DNA of 64,000 bases, taken from assembly GCA_025943965.1 (NCBI GenBank), contig JAPCWD010000003.1, forward strand, positions 1 through 64,000, written 5' to 3'. Position 1 is the stretch's first letter. Every line of letters starts with the position of its first letter. The position numbers and the translations under genes are program-made. This stretch comes from Synergistaceae bacterium DZ-S4. Its GTDB lineage: Bacteria > Synergistota > Synergistia > Synergistales > Synergistaceae. The notes under the pieces are model-generated. The model ran no database searches and was not told the DNA's origin. It saw only the letters and a list, made by a program, of their open reading frames with translations. Shown in pieces: positions 35,463 to 44,190 of the stretch.

Positions 35463-36504
35463 CTTCTAATCTCTCTGCCTCTTCCTTCATGACCTTATCG
35501 GCTCCGCCCCAGCCAAGCGACCTGATCGCCACGGCGGTACCGAGAGCTATGCCTGTATACTCCGAGATGAGCCTCCATGCCACAGCCATTACTCCCGCAA
35601 GGTTCCACGGCACGAAAAGTCCGAAGACGGCAGCTGCGCCGCCCTCCGCAGCTCCGCTGCCCCCAAGTGTCGGGACAAAGTACAGAAGGAAAAGGAGAAG
35701 CGATTCGGCAAGCATGCACTGCATGTACTCAACATGGAAACCGGCCGCCATGATCAGGCAGGGCATTATCGAAAGATAGACCCACAAATGGGCGGCTGCC
35801 GTCAGCACCGAAAGCATAAACCAGTATTTGCCGGTCGACTGGAAGAGCCTCATGTTGATGCTGTAGTTGTCTATCTCTCTGCTGGTCCAGCGGGCGGCTC
35901 CCAGAAGGAGCTTGGGTTTGAGGATCCCCAGGCGCTTCATCCTTACAAGGAAGCCGTTGCTCCATCTTTTGATCCAATGCGGCCTGAATATGCTTGCCCC
36001 TAGAAGGAAAGATGAGACCACAATAAATACCAGCACATAACCGACGAACCATTTGAGCATTGCGTGCTTCTCAATGAAATCCGCCTCTGAGAATATAGAA
36101 AACGGGATTATCAGACAAAGGAGGAAAATTACCTGAAGCGTCCTGACAAGTGTGATCGCAACTGACTTACCCACGGAGACGCCGTTCTTGTAAAGGAGAT
36201 ATATCTGGAAAGGACCCCCGCCGCTCTGCATTGGCGTTATCGCACTTCCGAAATAATTGATCCATACGACAGGGATCGTCTGTCTGAAAGACAGATACTC
36301 TCCTGCCGCCCTGGCAAGAAAAATAAATTTGCAGGCATCAAGGCACCAGCCCAACACTACCAAAACCACTGCAAGTGCGAGCAGGAGCGGATTTGTATTT
36401 TCAAGCACATCAAATGTGGCTGAATCGATACTGAAAAACAGGACGCCGACTATCGAAACAACTACTATAGAGATAAAGATCGAGAAACTTTTCCTTACTG
36501 TCAC
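35449..36504 (-). CDS. Flippase-like (LPG synthase transmembrane/UPF0104) protein
   Basis: About 351 residues with eight or so membrane segments and the AGEYLSFRQTI..W and TPMQSGGGPFQIYLL segments of the UPF0104/flippase-like family. Related proteins flip or transfer lipid groups. The start is a GTG at 36504, seven bases after AGGAGG; no ATG has a site. Confidence 0.85.
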   Translation of the reverse strand: MTVRKSFSIFISIVVVSIVGVLFFSIDSATFDVLENTNPLLLALAVVLVVLGWCLDACKFIFLARAAGEYLSFRQTIPVVWINYFGSAITPMQSGGGPFQIYLLYKNGVSVGKSVAITLVRTLQVIFLLCLIIPFSIFSEADFIEKHAMLKWFVGYVLVFIVVSSFLLGASIFRPHWIKRWSNGFLVRMKRLGILKPKLLLGAARWTSREIDNYSINMRLFQSTGKYWFMLSVLTAAAHLWVYLSIMPCLIMAAGFHVEYMQCMLAESLLLFLLYFVPTLGGSGAAEGGAAAVFGLFVPWNLAGVMAVAWRLISEYTGIALGTAVAIRSLGWGGADKVMKEEAERLEDAGK

Positions 36505-36611
36505 TGTCCATCCTCCTTTAAGAACAACGGATGAGGGATGGGAAATGCAGAACAAAAATGTTTAAAGGATACTACCACAAGTGAACTCCTTTGTCCTGCA
36601 CGATGAAACGT

Positions 36612-37292
36612 TCAATTCATCTTAAGCTGTGTGAAAAAATCTTCAGGAAGAAGAGGCAGTCCTTCCTCCCACGCAAAGGCCGCCGCTTTGGTACGGTCAT
36701 CCAGATCAAGTTTTCTCAGGATGTTGCTGACATGGTTTTTGATGGTCTTCTCCGAGAGGTACATCCTTTCCGAGATCTCTTTGTTGTTCAGTCCGTGCGA
36801 GACCCAGTAAAGCACTTCTCTTTCCCTGTGCGTAATGTCGTTCAGCGGGTCATCGTCATTATAATCATCATCAGAAGAAGCGGATTTGAGATGTTCAATG
36901 ACTCCGGCGCTTATATAACGTTCTCCCCTTGCGACGCTTCGGAGTGCCGTCAGAAACTCAGCAATGTCGCAGTTCTGGCTGACAGCGCCGACAGAATCCA
37001 TGCTGGCCAGAAGAGAGAGCATATCCGCGCTTCCGTCCCTCATCATAAAGACGAATCTAATATTCCTTACGTTGCGCCTTATTTCCTTCGCGGCTTCGAC
37101 CATCGAAAGGTCGGGGAGGAGCTCTCCTACAACAGCAATGTCCGGCTGGATCTCAATACAGCTCCGCAGTGCATCGACACCGCTGTTCGCACCGGAAATA
37201 ACGGCTGTGTCCATCTCTTTTTCGAGGATCTGCTGCAGCGATTCCACGAAAAGCCTGTTGCCGTCAGCAAGGACCAATTTGATTTTTTTCAT
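36612..37292 (-). CDS. Atypical LuxR-type regulator with degenerate receiver
   Basis: 226 residues: receiver fold (1-120) and LuxR/GerE HTH (about 150-210: LNDITHREREVLYWVSHGLNNKEISERMYLSEKTIKNHVSNIL). The receiver lacks the phospho-acceptor: PDIAVVGELLP has Gly56 in place of Asp, the conserved Lys is Gln106, and the acidic pair is AD-G. It probably acts without phosphorylation. No kinase lies next to it. Confidence 0.88.
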   Translation of the reverse strand: MKKIKLVLADGNRLFVESLQQILEKEMDTAVISGANSGVDALRSCIEIQPDIAVVGELLPDLSMVEAAKEIRRNVRNIRFVFMMRDGSADMLSLLASMDSVGAVSQNCDIAEFLTALRSVARGERYISAGVIEHLKSASSDDDYNDDDPLNDITHREREVLYWVSHGLNNKEISERMYLSEKTIKNHVSNILRKLDLDDRTKAAAFAWEEGLPLLPEDFFTQLKMN

Positions 37293-37359
37293 AAAAAATC
37301 TGCTCCGTCTGTGTTAGGATAAACTGCACACCTACAATATATCCGGGGAGGTATCTCCG

Positions 37360-38097
37360 CTGAAAGAAGATTTTACAGAAAAATATCCCATATCGCAAAA
37401 AATCATGCGCTTTGTCGGTGAAGCCATTCGTGATTATAGCATGATAGGCCCGGGAGACAGAATAATGATCGGACTGTCCGGAGGAAAAGACAGCCTGATC
37501 CTCTCCCTCGCACTCGCGGTCCTCCGGCGAAGGAGCCCGGTAAAATTCGGCCTCAGCGCAAGTCTGATCGACCAGACAGGGGGGACGATGGAAACTGCTA
37601 AGGTGGAAGAGTTCATGGGGGAGCTTGAGATCCCGCTGACCATATTCAGCCACCCCACCTTCAGCATTATGGAAGAGAGGGACGAAAGGTCACCCTGCAG
37701 CCTCTGCGCGAACCTGCGAAGGGGAATACTTGCCGGGCAGGCGAAGGAAGCCGGCGCGAACGTGCTCGCGCTAGGACACCACAAAGACGACGCAGTCGAG
37801 ACTGTGCTGCTCAACCTCTTCTACGGAGGGCGCTTCAAGTGCTGGCAGCCCAGCATGTTCATGAGCAGGACAGAGATCAGGGTGATAAGGCCCCTTGCCT
37901 ATACCGAAGAGAGAAGGATAGCGCTCGAAGCGGCAAGGCTTGGACTTCCCGTGACAAGCGCCTGCTGTCCTTACAGTGAAGACTCGAAAAGGCTGTCAGC
38001 AAAAAATATTCTCAAGGAAATGGAAAAAGAGATGCCGGAGATAAAGAGCAACGTCATCCATGCACTCAAAAACGTGCTGGAAAGGGATGTATGGTGA
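37360..38097 (+). CDS. ttcA: TtcA/TilS family tRNA thiolation-type ATPase
   Basis: Up to 245 residues. PP-loop SGGKDS, CSLCANLRRG (CxxC) and LGHHKDDAVET are TtcA hallmarks; a third conserved Cys lies in TSACCPYSED. TtcA makes 2-thiocytidine in tRNA. The first ATG is 37405 with no ribosome-binding site; the frame continues upstream with plausible family sequence (LKEDFTEKYPISQKI) to a CTG at 37360 which has GGGGAGG eight bases ahead, so I favour CTG. Confidence 0.85.
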   Translation: MKEDFTEKYPISQKIMRFVGEAIRDYSMIGPGDRIMIGLSGGKDSLILSLALAVLRRRSPVKFGLSASLIDQTGGTMETAKVEEFMGELEIPLTIFSHPTFSIMEERDERSPCSLCANLRRGILAGQAKEAGANVLALGHHKDDAVETVLLNLFYGGRFKCWQPSMFMSRTEIRVIRPLAYTEERRIALEAARLGLPVTSACCPYSEDSKRLSAKNILKEMEKEMPEIKSNVIHALKNVLERDVW

Positions 38098-38113
38098 GTC
38101 AATAAACCTGCCG

Positions 38114-39037
38114 CTACGCTTTTTGTTTTCTTGCCAGCCCTTTTATATCCACGAGCCTCGAACATGAGTACCGGCTGACATACTTTTCAAGTCCTCCGCT
38201 TATATCCTTCCCGGCATCGAGGTCCCTGAAGAAGGCCGTTCCGACCTCTAGGGCGGAAGCGCCCGCCAGGATCATCGCTGCGGCGTCTGACGCGGTCGTC
38301 ACTCCCCCGCAGCCTATCACCGGTATGCTTACCGCTCCGCAGACCTGCCAGACAAGGCGAAGCGCCAGAGGGAAGACCGCCGGTCCCGAAAGTCCCGCGA
38401 CCACACGGTCAAAGGCGGGCTTTCCGCTCTGCATGTCCATTCCCATCCCAAGCCAGGTGTTGGCAGCAACTATCGCATCCGCTCCCTCTCGCTCTATCGC
38501 ACGGGCGACATCTTCAGGGCAGGGTGTCTGCGGAGTCATTTTCACCCACAGCTCCCCTTTCCAGGCCTTCCTTGCCGCACGGACGGCGATCGCCGCGCTT
38601 GAGGGGTCTATCCCCCATGCCATGCCGTCTCCGTCGACATTGGGGCATGAGATGTTCAGCTCAGCCGCCGCGATCAGACCGGTATCCTGAAGGATGCTTA
38701 ACGTTTCAGCCGTCTCTTCCGCACTTTCCATCACCACATTGGCGATCACAGGCACGGGACAGTCCACTGCCAGTCCCGAATATTTCTCGACAAAGCCCTT
38801 CGCGCCGACGTTCTGGAGCCCGATGCTGTTGAGGACTCCTGCCGGAGTTTCCCAAAGCCTTATTCCCCTGTTCCCGCTTCTGGGTCTCAGGCTTATCGCC
38901 TTTGTACAGACCGCGCCTATCCCTGCAAGCCTTTCCGCCCTCCAGAAATCCTCTTCATACGGCCAGACTCCCGATGCCGGGATAACTGGGTGATCAAGCA
39001 CCATCTTTCCTATATCCATCCGCAGGTCAACACTCAT
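38114..39037 (-). CDS. pyrD: Dihydroorotate dehydrogenase B, catalytic subunit
   Basis: 307 residues, FMN TIM barrel: PVIPASGVW, LWETPAGVLNSIGLQN, ELNISCPNVDG, VKMTPQTP, GCGGVTTASDAAAMILAGASALEVGTAF. The active-site Cys of class 1B sits in NISCPN. Oxidises dihydroorotate to orotate in pyrimidine synthesis. It overlaps pyrK by 11 bases; GAGGTG precedes the ATG. Confidence 0.95.
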   Translation of the reverse strand: MSVDLRMDIGKMVLDHPVIPASGVWPYEEDFWRAERLAGIGAVCTKAISLRPRSGNRGIRLWETPAGVLNSIGLQNVGAKGFVEKYSGLAVDCPVPVIANVVMESAEETAETLSILQDTGLIAAAELNISCPNVDGDGMAWGIDPSSAAIAVRAARKAWKGELWVKMTPQTPCPEDVARAIEREGADAIVAANTWLGMGMDMQSGKPAFDRVVAGLSGPAVFPLALRLVWQVCGAVSIPVIGCGGVTTASDAAAMILAGASALEVGTAFFRDLDAGKDISGGLEKYVSRYSCSRLVDIKGLARKQKA

Positions 39038-39818
39038 CGTCTGTCACCTCGTCCGCCCTGAAGAGTGACTGGTCTGCGCAAAGCCTCTTGAGTCCGTTCA
39101 CCGTCTCCACCACACAGCCCATACATCCGCCGTAGCCGCATGCCATTCTCTTGTCCAGGGAAAAGAAGAGCTTATCCGGTTCGTCTGCGTAATAACTCCG
39201 CAGGGCCCTGAGGAATCCGGGAGGTCCGCATGACCATACCCTTTCGTCCTCCCCAAGCCTCTTCGGCAGGACTCTGAACATGCTCTCCCCCTCACCGAAG
39301 GAACCGTCGTCTGTAAATATCCGGACATCAGGCAATAGCTCAGACACCTTTGCCGCATATTTTTCATATCCTCTTCCCGGTATCCCAAGATAGATCCCTG
39401 CGACCATCTTAGGATGTTTTTTTGCATAATGGATAAATGTAGCTATCCCTACGCCTCCCGCTGCGATATTCACCTTACCGCCCGCCGTCGGGAGCGGGAT
39501 GCCGAACAGGCCTCTCAGCCTGACTTCCCTGCCGGGATCCATCCTGAGCATCATCTCTGTCCCACGGCCTGTGACCATGTAGCAGACTGAGAGTTCGCCC
39601 TTGACGACATCAACATCCGCCACAGCGAAAGGCCTTCCGAGGAGGGGATCATTGCTCTCCGAAGGAAAGACCATCACGCCCGTTCCCGGTAATACCCTTT
39701 CCGCCAGTTCGCGGCATCTGACCGTGAGCCAACCGATCCTCTCCGAGAGCGCTTCGGATGATGCAACGGTACATTTAAAATCATCTATCTTATTGGCATG
39801 ACAGGAATGATCAGGCAT
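39027..39818 (-). CDS. pyrK: Dihydroorotate dehydrogenase B, electron-transfer subunit
   Basis: 263 residues. FAD and NAD binding regions (GRPFAVADVD, GGVGIATFIHYA, VWSCGPPGFL) and a C-terminal 2Fe-2S cluster site (MACGYGGCMGCVVE with a later RLCADQ). It carries electrons from PyrD to NAD. GGAGG precedes the ATG at 39818. Confidence 0.94.
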   Translation of the reverse strand: MPDHSCHANKIDDFKCTVASSEALSERIGWLTVRCRELAERVLPGTGVMVFPSESNDPLLGRPFAVADVDVVKGELSVCYMVTGRGTEMMLRMDPGREVRLRGLFGIPLPTAGGKVNIAAGGVGIATFIHYAKKHPKMVAGIYLGIPGRGYEKYAAKVSELLPDVRIFTDDGSFGEGESMFRVLPKRLGEDERVWSCGPPGFLRALRSYYADEPDKLFFSLDKRMACGYGGCMGCVVETVNGLKRLCADQSLFRADEVTDDEC

Positions 39819-39917
39819 ATGGCTTCCTCCGCAAAAATAAGTGTCGCTGATCTTTGGACAAATAAAAACTTTACCCGGTCAATTCTAACATTCTGCAAAA
39901 CAATACGCCATCCCGCC

Positions 39918-39947
39918 TTGCGGCCATTCGTTCATTAAGGTTATAAT
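39918..39947 (+). promoter_or_regulatory. Possible promoter of the ferritin-encapsulin operon
   Basis: TATAAT at 39942-39947 is consensus; the best -35 (TTGCGG at 39918) is weak with an 18-base spacer. About 60 bases precede the first gene. Confidence 0.45.
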
Positions 39948-40008
39948 CTGGTTTGGCATGAGTCAACAGATAATTGAACACATTTCAAAAGTGAAAGGGG
40001 TAATATGA

Positions 40009-40350
40009 ATGGCTTATTCAGAACCTTACGAAAAGATGGACAGCAAGACACTCGATATCTCAAAAGCTATAACCAGCCTTCGCGAAGAGCTGGAAGCGGT
40101 GGACTGGTACAATCAGAGAGTCGCAACGGCTTCAAACGAAGAACTCAAACGCATAATGGCCCACAACAGGGACGAAGAGAAAGAACACGCGGCCATGCTT
40201 ATAGAGTGGATCCGCCGCAACATGGATGAATGGGACAAGGAACTGAATGACTACCTCTTCACCTCGGCCCCGCTCGGAGCACACGAGGACGGCGGCGAAG
40301 CCGGTGCGGCGTCAGGCGGTCTCTCCGATCTCGGCATAGGCAAACTTTAA
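40009..40350 (+). CDS. Encapsulated ferritin-like protein
   Basis: 113 residues. A two-helix ferritin-like domain with the iron ligands of EncFtn (E..VDWYNQR and DEEKEHAAMLIEWIRR) and a flexible Gly/Ala-rich tail ending SGGLSDLGIGKL, an encapsulin-targeting peptide of LGIGxL type. EncFtn forms a ring-like ferroxidase inside the shell. AAAGGGG is eight bases before the ATG. It is cotranscribed with the shell gene 33 bases downstream. Confidence 0.93.
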   Translation: MAYSEPYEKMDSKTLDISKAITSLREELEAVDWYNQRVATASNEELKRIMAHNRDEEKEHAAMLIEWIRRNMDEWDKELNDYLFTSAPLGAHEDGGEAGAASGGLSDLGIGKL

Positions 40351-40383
40351 TACATCGATCAATACATAAAGGAGGATCAATAT

Positions 40384-41193
40384 ATGGACATTCTTAAAAG
40401 ATCACTGGCTCCAATTGTACCCGCTGCATGGGAAGAGATAGACGAACAGGCGGCACTTGCCCTTAAGGGAGTCCTTGCCGGAAGGAAAGCGGTAGACGTA
40501 AAGGGCCCGCTCGGCTGGAACATCGATGCGGTATCAGAGGGCACACTGTCTCTGGTAGAGGAAACACCGGTCGAAGACGTAAGCTACGGCATCCGCGAAT
40601 CCCTCCCGATGGTCGAGATCAGAGTCCCCTTCACAATGTCCATGTGGGACCTTGACGACATCAGCAGGAATTCAAAGACTGTAGATTTCACCCCTGTCAT
40701 CGAAGCGGCCCGCAAGGCAGCTCTTTTTGAAGACACAGCAGTATTCCAGGGACTGGAAGAGGCAGGCATCCTCGGCCTGGAACTTGAAGCCGACAATGAA
40801 CCCGTTGAACTCAGGCTTGAGGACGAATGCATAGTTGCTTCAATAGTTCAGGCGATAACGACCCTCGGCAGCCGTTCGATGGCAGGCCCCTATGCACTGG
40901 TCTGCTCACTCCCGCTATGGACAAAGATCAAGACCTCCGCCAAAGGCTACCCCCTTTTCAAGAGGGTCAAGGACATTCTCGGCGAAGACGGACGCATAGT
41001 CCTCTCCCCCCAGTACGATACATGCATGCTCGTATCGATGAAGGAAGGCAACAGCGAACTGATCATCGGCCAGGACTTCTCCATCGGCTACCAGTCACAC
41101 ACCAACACCGATGTCACCTTCTTCATCACCGAGACCTTCACCTTCAGGGTCATCGCCCCCGAGTCGATAGTACCCTTCAAAATAGCCGAATAG
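40384..41193 (+). CDS. Encapsulin shell protein (family 1)
   Basis: 269 residues with encapsulin features: N-terminal LAPIVPAAWEEID, GPLGW, PFTMSMWDLDDI, DTAVFQGL, VKDILGEDGRIVLSP and the C-terminal IGQDFSIGYQSH segment, HK97 capsid fold. Shells of this family enclose cargo bearing the C-terminal peptide seen on the preceding ferritin, giving an iron-storage compartment. AGGAGG precedes the ATG. Confidence 0.95.
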   Translation: MDILKRSLAPIVPAAWEEIDEQAALALKGVLAGRKAVDVKGPLGWNIDAVSEGTLSLVEETPVEDVSYGIRESLPMVEIRVPFTMSMWDLDDISRNSKTVDFTPVIEAARKAALFEDTAVFQGLEEAGILGLELEADNEPVELRLEDECIVASIVQAITTLGSRSMAGPYALVCSLPLWTKIKTSAKGYPLFKRVKDILGEDGRIVLSPQYDTCMLVSMKEGNSELIIGQDFSIGYQSHTNTDVTFFITETFTFRVIAPESIVPFKIAE

Positions 41194-41209
41194 CAATAAC
41201 TGTAAAACA

Positions 41210-41252
41210 TAAAAAAGGTCGGTGGGGAGATTCCGTTCCCACTGACCTTTTT
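41210..41252. terminator. Bidirectional terminator between encapsulin and the kinase
   Basis: A long stem (AAAAAAGGTCGGTGGGGA and its near complement) with A/T-runs on both sides, between convergent genes. Confidence 0.85.
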
Positions 41253-41279
41253 TATGTACCGCAGCTTCCCGCGGATGGT

Positions 41280-44177
41280 TTATCCGCCTTCCCCACGATT
41301 TAAATGCTCAAGCAGTTCTCTAAGCATTGCCACAAACTCATCCTTATCTCCTGCTATCATTTCCTCGTTTTTATCCATGAGAGCCCTCTGGAGAGTGACT
41401 GCTCTCTTGTAGACCTCTGTGGCGCCTATGCTTCCGGTGCTGCTTTTCAGCTTGTGCAGCATTTCCGCAGCCTCTTCATATCTCTTTTCATCGATCGCCC
41501 TCAGGAGCTTTTTGTGAGTTTCAAGGTTTTCATTCAGGTATTCCTTAAGGACGGCCTTATAGAGTTCTTCGTTGTTGCCTAAAAGGATGAGGGCCTTTTC
41601 CCTGTCAAGAAGTGCGGGAGGGCTGACGGCCTCTGCCGCAGCACCCTTGCCGATCATTTCCTTCAGCGTATCAGAGAATTTTTCAGGGTCGAAGGGCTTG
41701 CTTATATATTGGTATATCCCGTGCTTCATGCACTCTTCCTTTACTCCCATAACAACATCCGCTGTCATTGCGACTATCGGAATATCCTTTGAGATCTCCC
41801 TGATCGCTGATGCAGCTTCATAGCCGTTCATTACGGGCATGTGGAGATCCATCAGTATCAGGTCTATCTTATCTTTGTTCTCTTTGAAGGACTCTACTCC
41901 CTCTTTTCCGTTGTCAGCGATTATCACGGTAAATCCGGCATCTTCCAGCAGGGACTTTGCTATCATCTGGTTTGTCGTGTTATCCTCCACAAGGAGTACA
42001 GTGTGAGAACTTTCTCCCGTCCATTTCGATCTCTCTTCCTCTGTCTCAGTATCCGTATCATCCCCGACCACCTTGTTTGCCACGAAAGCCCTTTCCTTGA
42101 AAATATCAAGGATACCATTGAAGAGTATCGACGGTATCACGGGCTTTCCTATTCCCAGGTCGATCCCGTTTGCGTCAAGGGCGTTAAAGAGGTCCTCCCT
42201 CATTGACGGCAGCAGCATAATTATGCGCGGCATTTTCGTTATCCTGTTCCCCTGGCGCAGCGTTTCCACAAAGCTGAACCCTTTTTTTTCTGGCGTATCG
42301 TAGTCGAGGATAAACAGGTCAAAGGGGCTTGAGTAGGGCTTATTCGCTGTCTCAAGCATTATCCCGGCACTCTCTTCCGAGGTGGTCAGTTCGCAGTGCA
42401 TCCCGAGGGAGCGGAGGTAACTGTCGATAATGTTCATGTTGGAACCCGTTTTCTCAAGCACCAGAGTCTTGATGTTCCTGAAGTAGAAGGCGGACATCTC
42501 ACGGGTGTGCAGCTCCTCTTTCTCCCGGTCGACCTTGAGGCTGATATTCGCAAGGAAGGTCGAACCGACTCCCTCCGTGCTGTATATCTTTATATCTCCG
42601 TCCATGCTTTCGACCAGGTTTTTGACGATCGAAAGACCCAGCCCCGTCCCTCCGAAGCGCCTGTTGATAGTCGCGTCAGCCTGTGAAAAGGGAGTAAATA
42701 GGTTGCTCATCTGTTCTTCCGACATTCCTATGCCTGTATCCGTAATGGAAAACATAAGGTGACAATCATCTTTGTCCCTGGCCGTAAGCTTGATCTCGAA
42801 TGATACCTTTCCCTCTTCGGTAAATTTCGCAGCATTATTGATTAGATTGATCAGTATCTGTTCAATACGCTTGGGATCGCCGTAAAACCATGTCGGGATC
42901 CTGGGATCCTTTGATAGTTCAAAGCCTATCCCACGCTCGTCTATCTTGTACGAAACTATGTCCACAACGCTCTTCAGCAGATCGTCCATGTTGAAGGAGA
43001 TGTTCTCCATCTCCATTTTGCCTGCCTCGATCTTCGAATAGTCCAGTATGTCGTTGATTATGCTCAGCATGTTGTTGGAGGCCTGAATTATCTTTTCTAT
43101 ATACATCTTTTTTGTAAGGGAAGTCTCGGATTTCTTCATCAGATATGCGATGCCGGTAATGGCGTTCAGCGGGGTCCTTATCTCATGCGACATCCTGGCC
43201 ATGAAGCTTGACTTCACGTTGTTCGCTGACTCCGCCTCCTGCTTTGCGATCTCAAGGTCTGCCTGGATCTTTTTGCGTTTTTCGATCTCCCTTTTCAGCC
43301 TCAGTATCCAGAAGAGTGAGACCGCCCATATTGCAATGACAAAGAATGACGCCCAGAAGAGCTTTCTTAATATAGGACCATAATCAACACCGCTTTCAAC
43401 GTTGATCCATTTGTCGTTGATGGCGATCCTCTGTTCCTGAGTTATAGTCGCAAGCCCCTTGTTTATTATCGAGACCAGCTCAGGCCAGTCCTTCCTTACC
43501 GCAAAGAATAGCGGCTGCTGTTTATCTGACTCAAAGGCAATGAACTTCAGGTTTGTCAGCCCTGTGGAATTGATCAGGTAGTGTGTCGTTGCCAGGTTGC
43601 CCAGAAATGCTGTTTCAGTTCCGTTTGCGACAGAAGTCAGTGCTGCTTCGACAGAGTCATAGAGGCTGAGGTTTATTTTCGGGTATGACAAAAGATATGT
43701 ATGGTGTGAGCTGTGTTTCTGGACAGCAACAGTCTTGCCGTACAGGTCTTCTATGGTTTTGATGCCTTTTTCCGTATTCCTTATTACGATGACTCTTTTG
43801 AAGTGATAATACGGTTCGGAGAAGAGAAAATGCTTTTCTCTTTCGGGAGTCTTGCCTATTGCAGGAAGGACATCTATCTTCCGATCAAGGGCCATGTCAT
43901 ATGCCTCGGTCCATGTCAGTCCCATGGCCACTGTCATTTTGATCCCGGCAGCTTGTGAAATGAGTCCTATGTAGTCTGCCGCTATCCCCTTGTATTTGCC
44001 GTCCGAGTCAATAAATTCAAAGGGGACAAATCTGGGGTCAACGCCCAGCCGGACCTCCGGGTGTATCTTTATGAAACTGATCTCTTCAGGAGTCAGATTT
44101 AATGGAGAAGCCGCAGCGGCTCCACAAGAAAAACACGCAATGAAAATAAGGACTAAGAGCCAAAAAATCTTTTTCAT
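41280..44177 (-). CDS. Hybrid sensor histidine kinase with periplasmic binding domain
   Basis: 965 residues: signal peptide, solute-binding (SBP_bac_3) domain about 30-255, membrane segment about 270-292, HisKA with SHEIRTPLNAI near 333, ATPase (NLINNAAKF, DTGIGM, GGTGLGLSI), a degenerate receiver about 575-695, a canonical receiver (LILMDLHMPVMNG) about 727-845, and a C-terminal Hpt domain (LHKLKSSTGS). It should sense a small ligand outside the membrane and pass phosphate through the relay. AGAGGG precedes the ATG; it is cotranscribed with the HD-GYP regulator upstream. Confidence 0.93.
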   Translation of the reverse strand: MKKIFWLLVLIFIACFSCGAAAASPLNLTPEEISFIKIHPEVRLGVDPRFVPFEFIDSDGKYKGIAADYIGLISQAAGIKMTVAMGLTWTEAYDMALDRKIDVLPAIGKTPEREKHFLFSEPYYHFKRVIVIRNTEKGIKTIEDLYGKTVAVQKHSSHHTYLLSYPKINLSLYDSVEAALTSVANGTETAFLGNLATTHYLINSTGLTNLKFIAFESDKQQPLFFAVRKDWPELVSIINKGLATITQEQRIAINDKWINVESGVDYGPILRKLFWASFFVIAIWAVSLFWILRLKREIEKRKKIQADLEIAKQEAESANNVKSSFMARMSHEIRTPLNAITGIAYLMKKSETSLTKKMYIEKIIQASNNMLSIINDILDYSKIEAGKMEMENISFNMDDLLKSVVDIVSYKIDERGIGFELSKDPRIPTWFYGDPKRIEQILINLINNAAKFTEEGKVSFEIKLTARDKDDCHLMFSITDTGIGMSEEQMSNLFTPFSQADATINRRFGGTGLGLSIVKNLVESMDGDIKIYSTEGVGSTFLANISLKVDREKEELHTREMSAFYFRNIKTLVLEKTGSNMNIIDSYLRSLGMHCELTTSEESAGIMLETANKPYSSPFDLFILDYDTPEKKGFSFVETLRQGNRITKMPRIIMLLPSMREDLFNALDANGIDLGIGKPVIPSILFNGILDIFKERAFVANKVVGDDTDTETEEERSKWTGESSHTVLLVEDNTTNQMIAKSLLEDAGFTVIIADNGKEGVESFKENKDKIDLILMDLHMPVMNGYEAASAIREISKDIPIVAMTADVVMGVKEECMKHGIYQYISKPFDPEKFSDTLKEMIGKGAAAEAVSPPALLDREKALILLGNNEELYKAVLKEYLNENLETHKKLLRAIDEKRYEEAAEMLHKLKSSTGSIGATEVYKRAVTLQRALMDKNEEMIAGDKDEFVAMLRELLEHLNRGEGG

Positions 44178-44190
44178 TTACTGACCCTCT

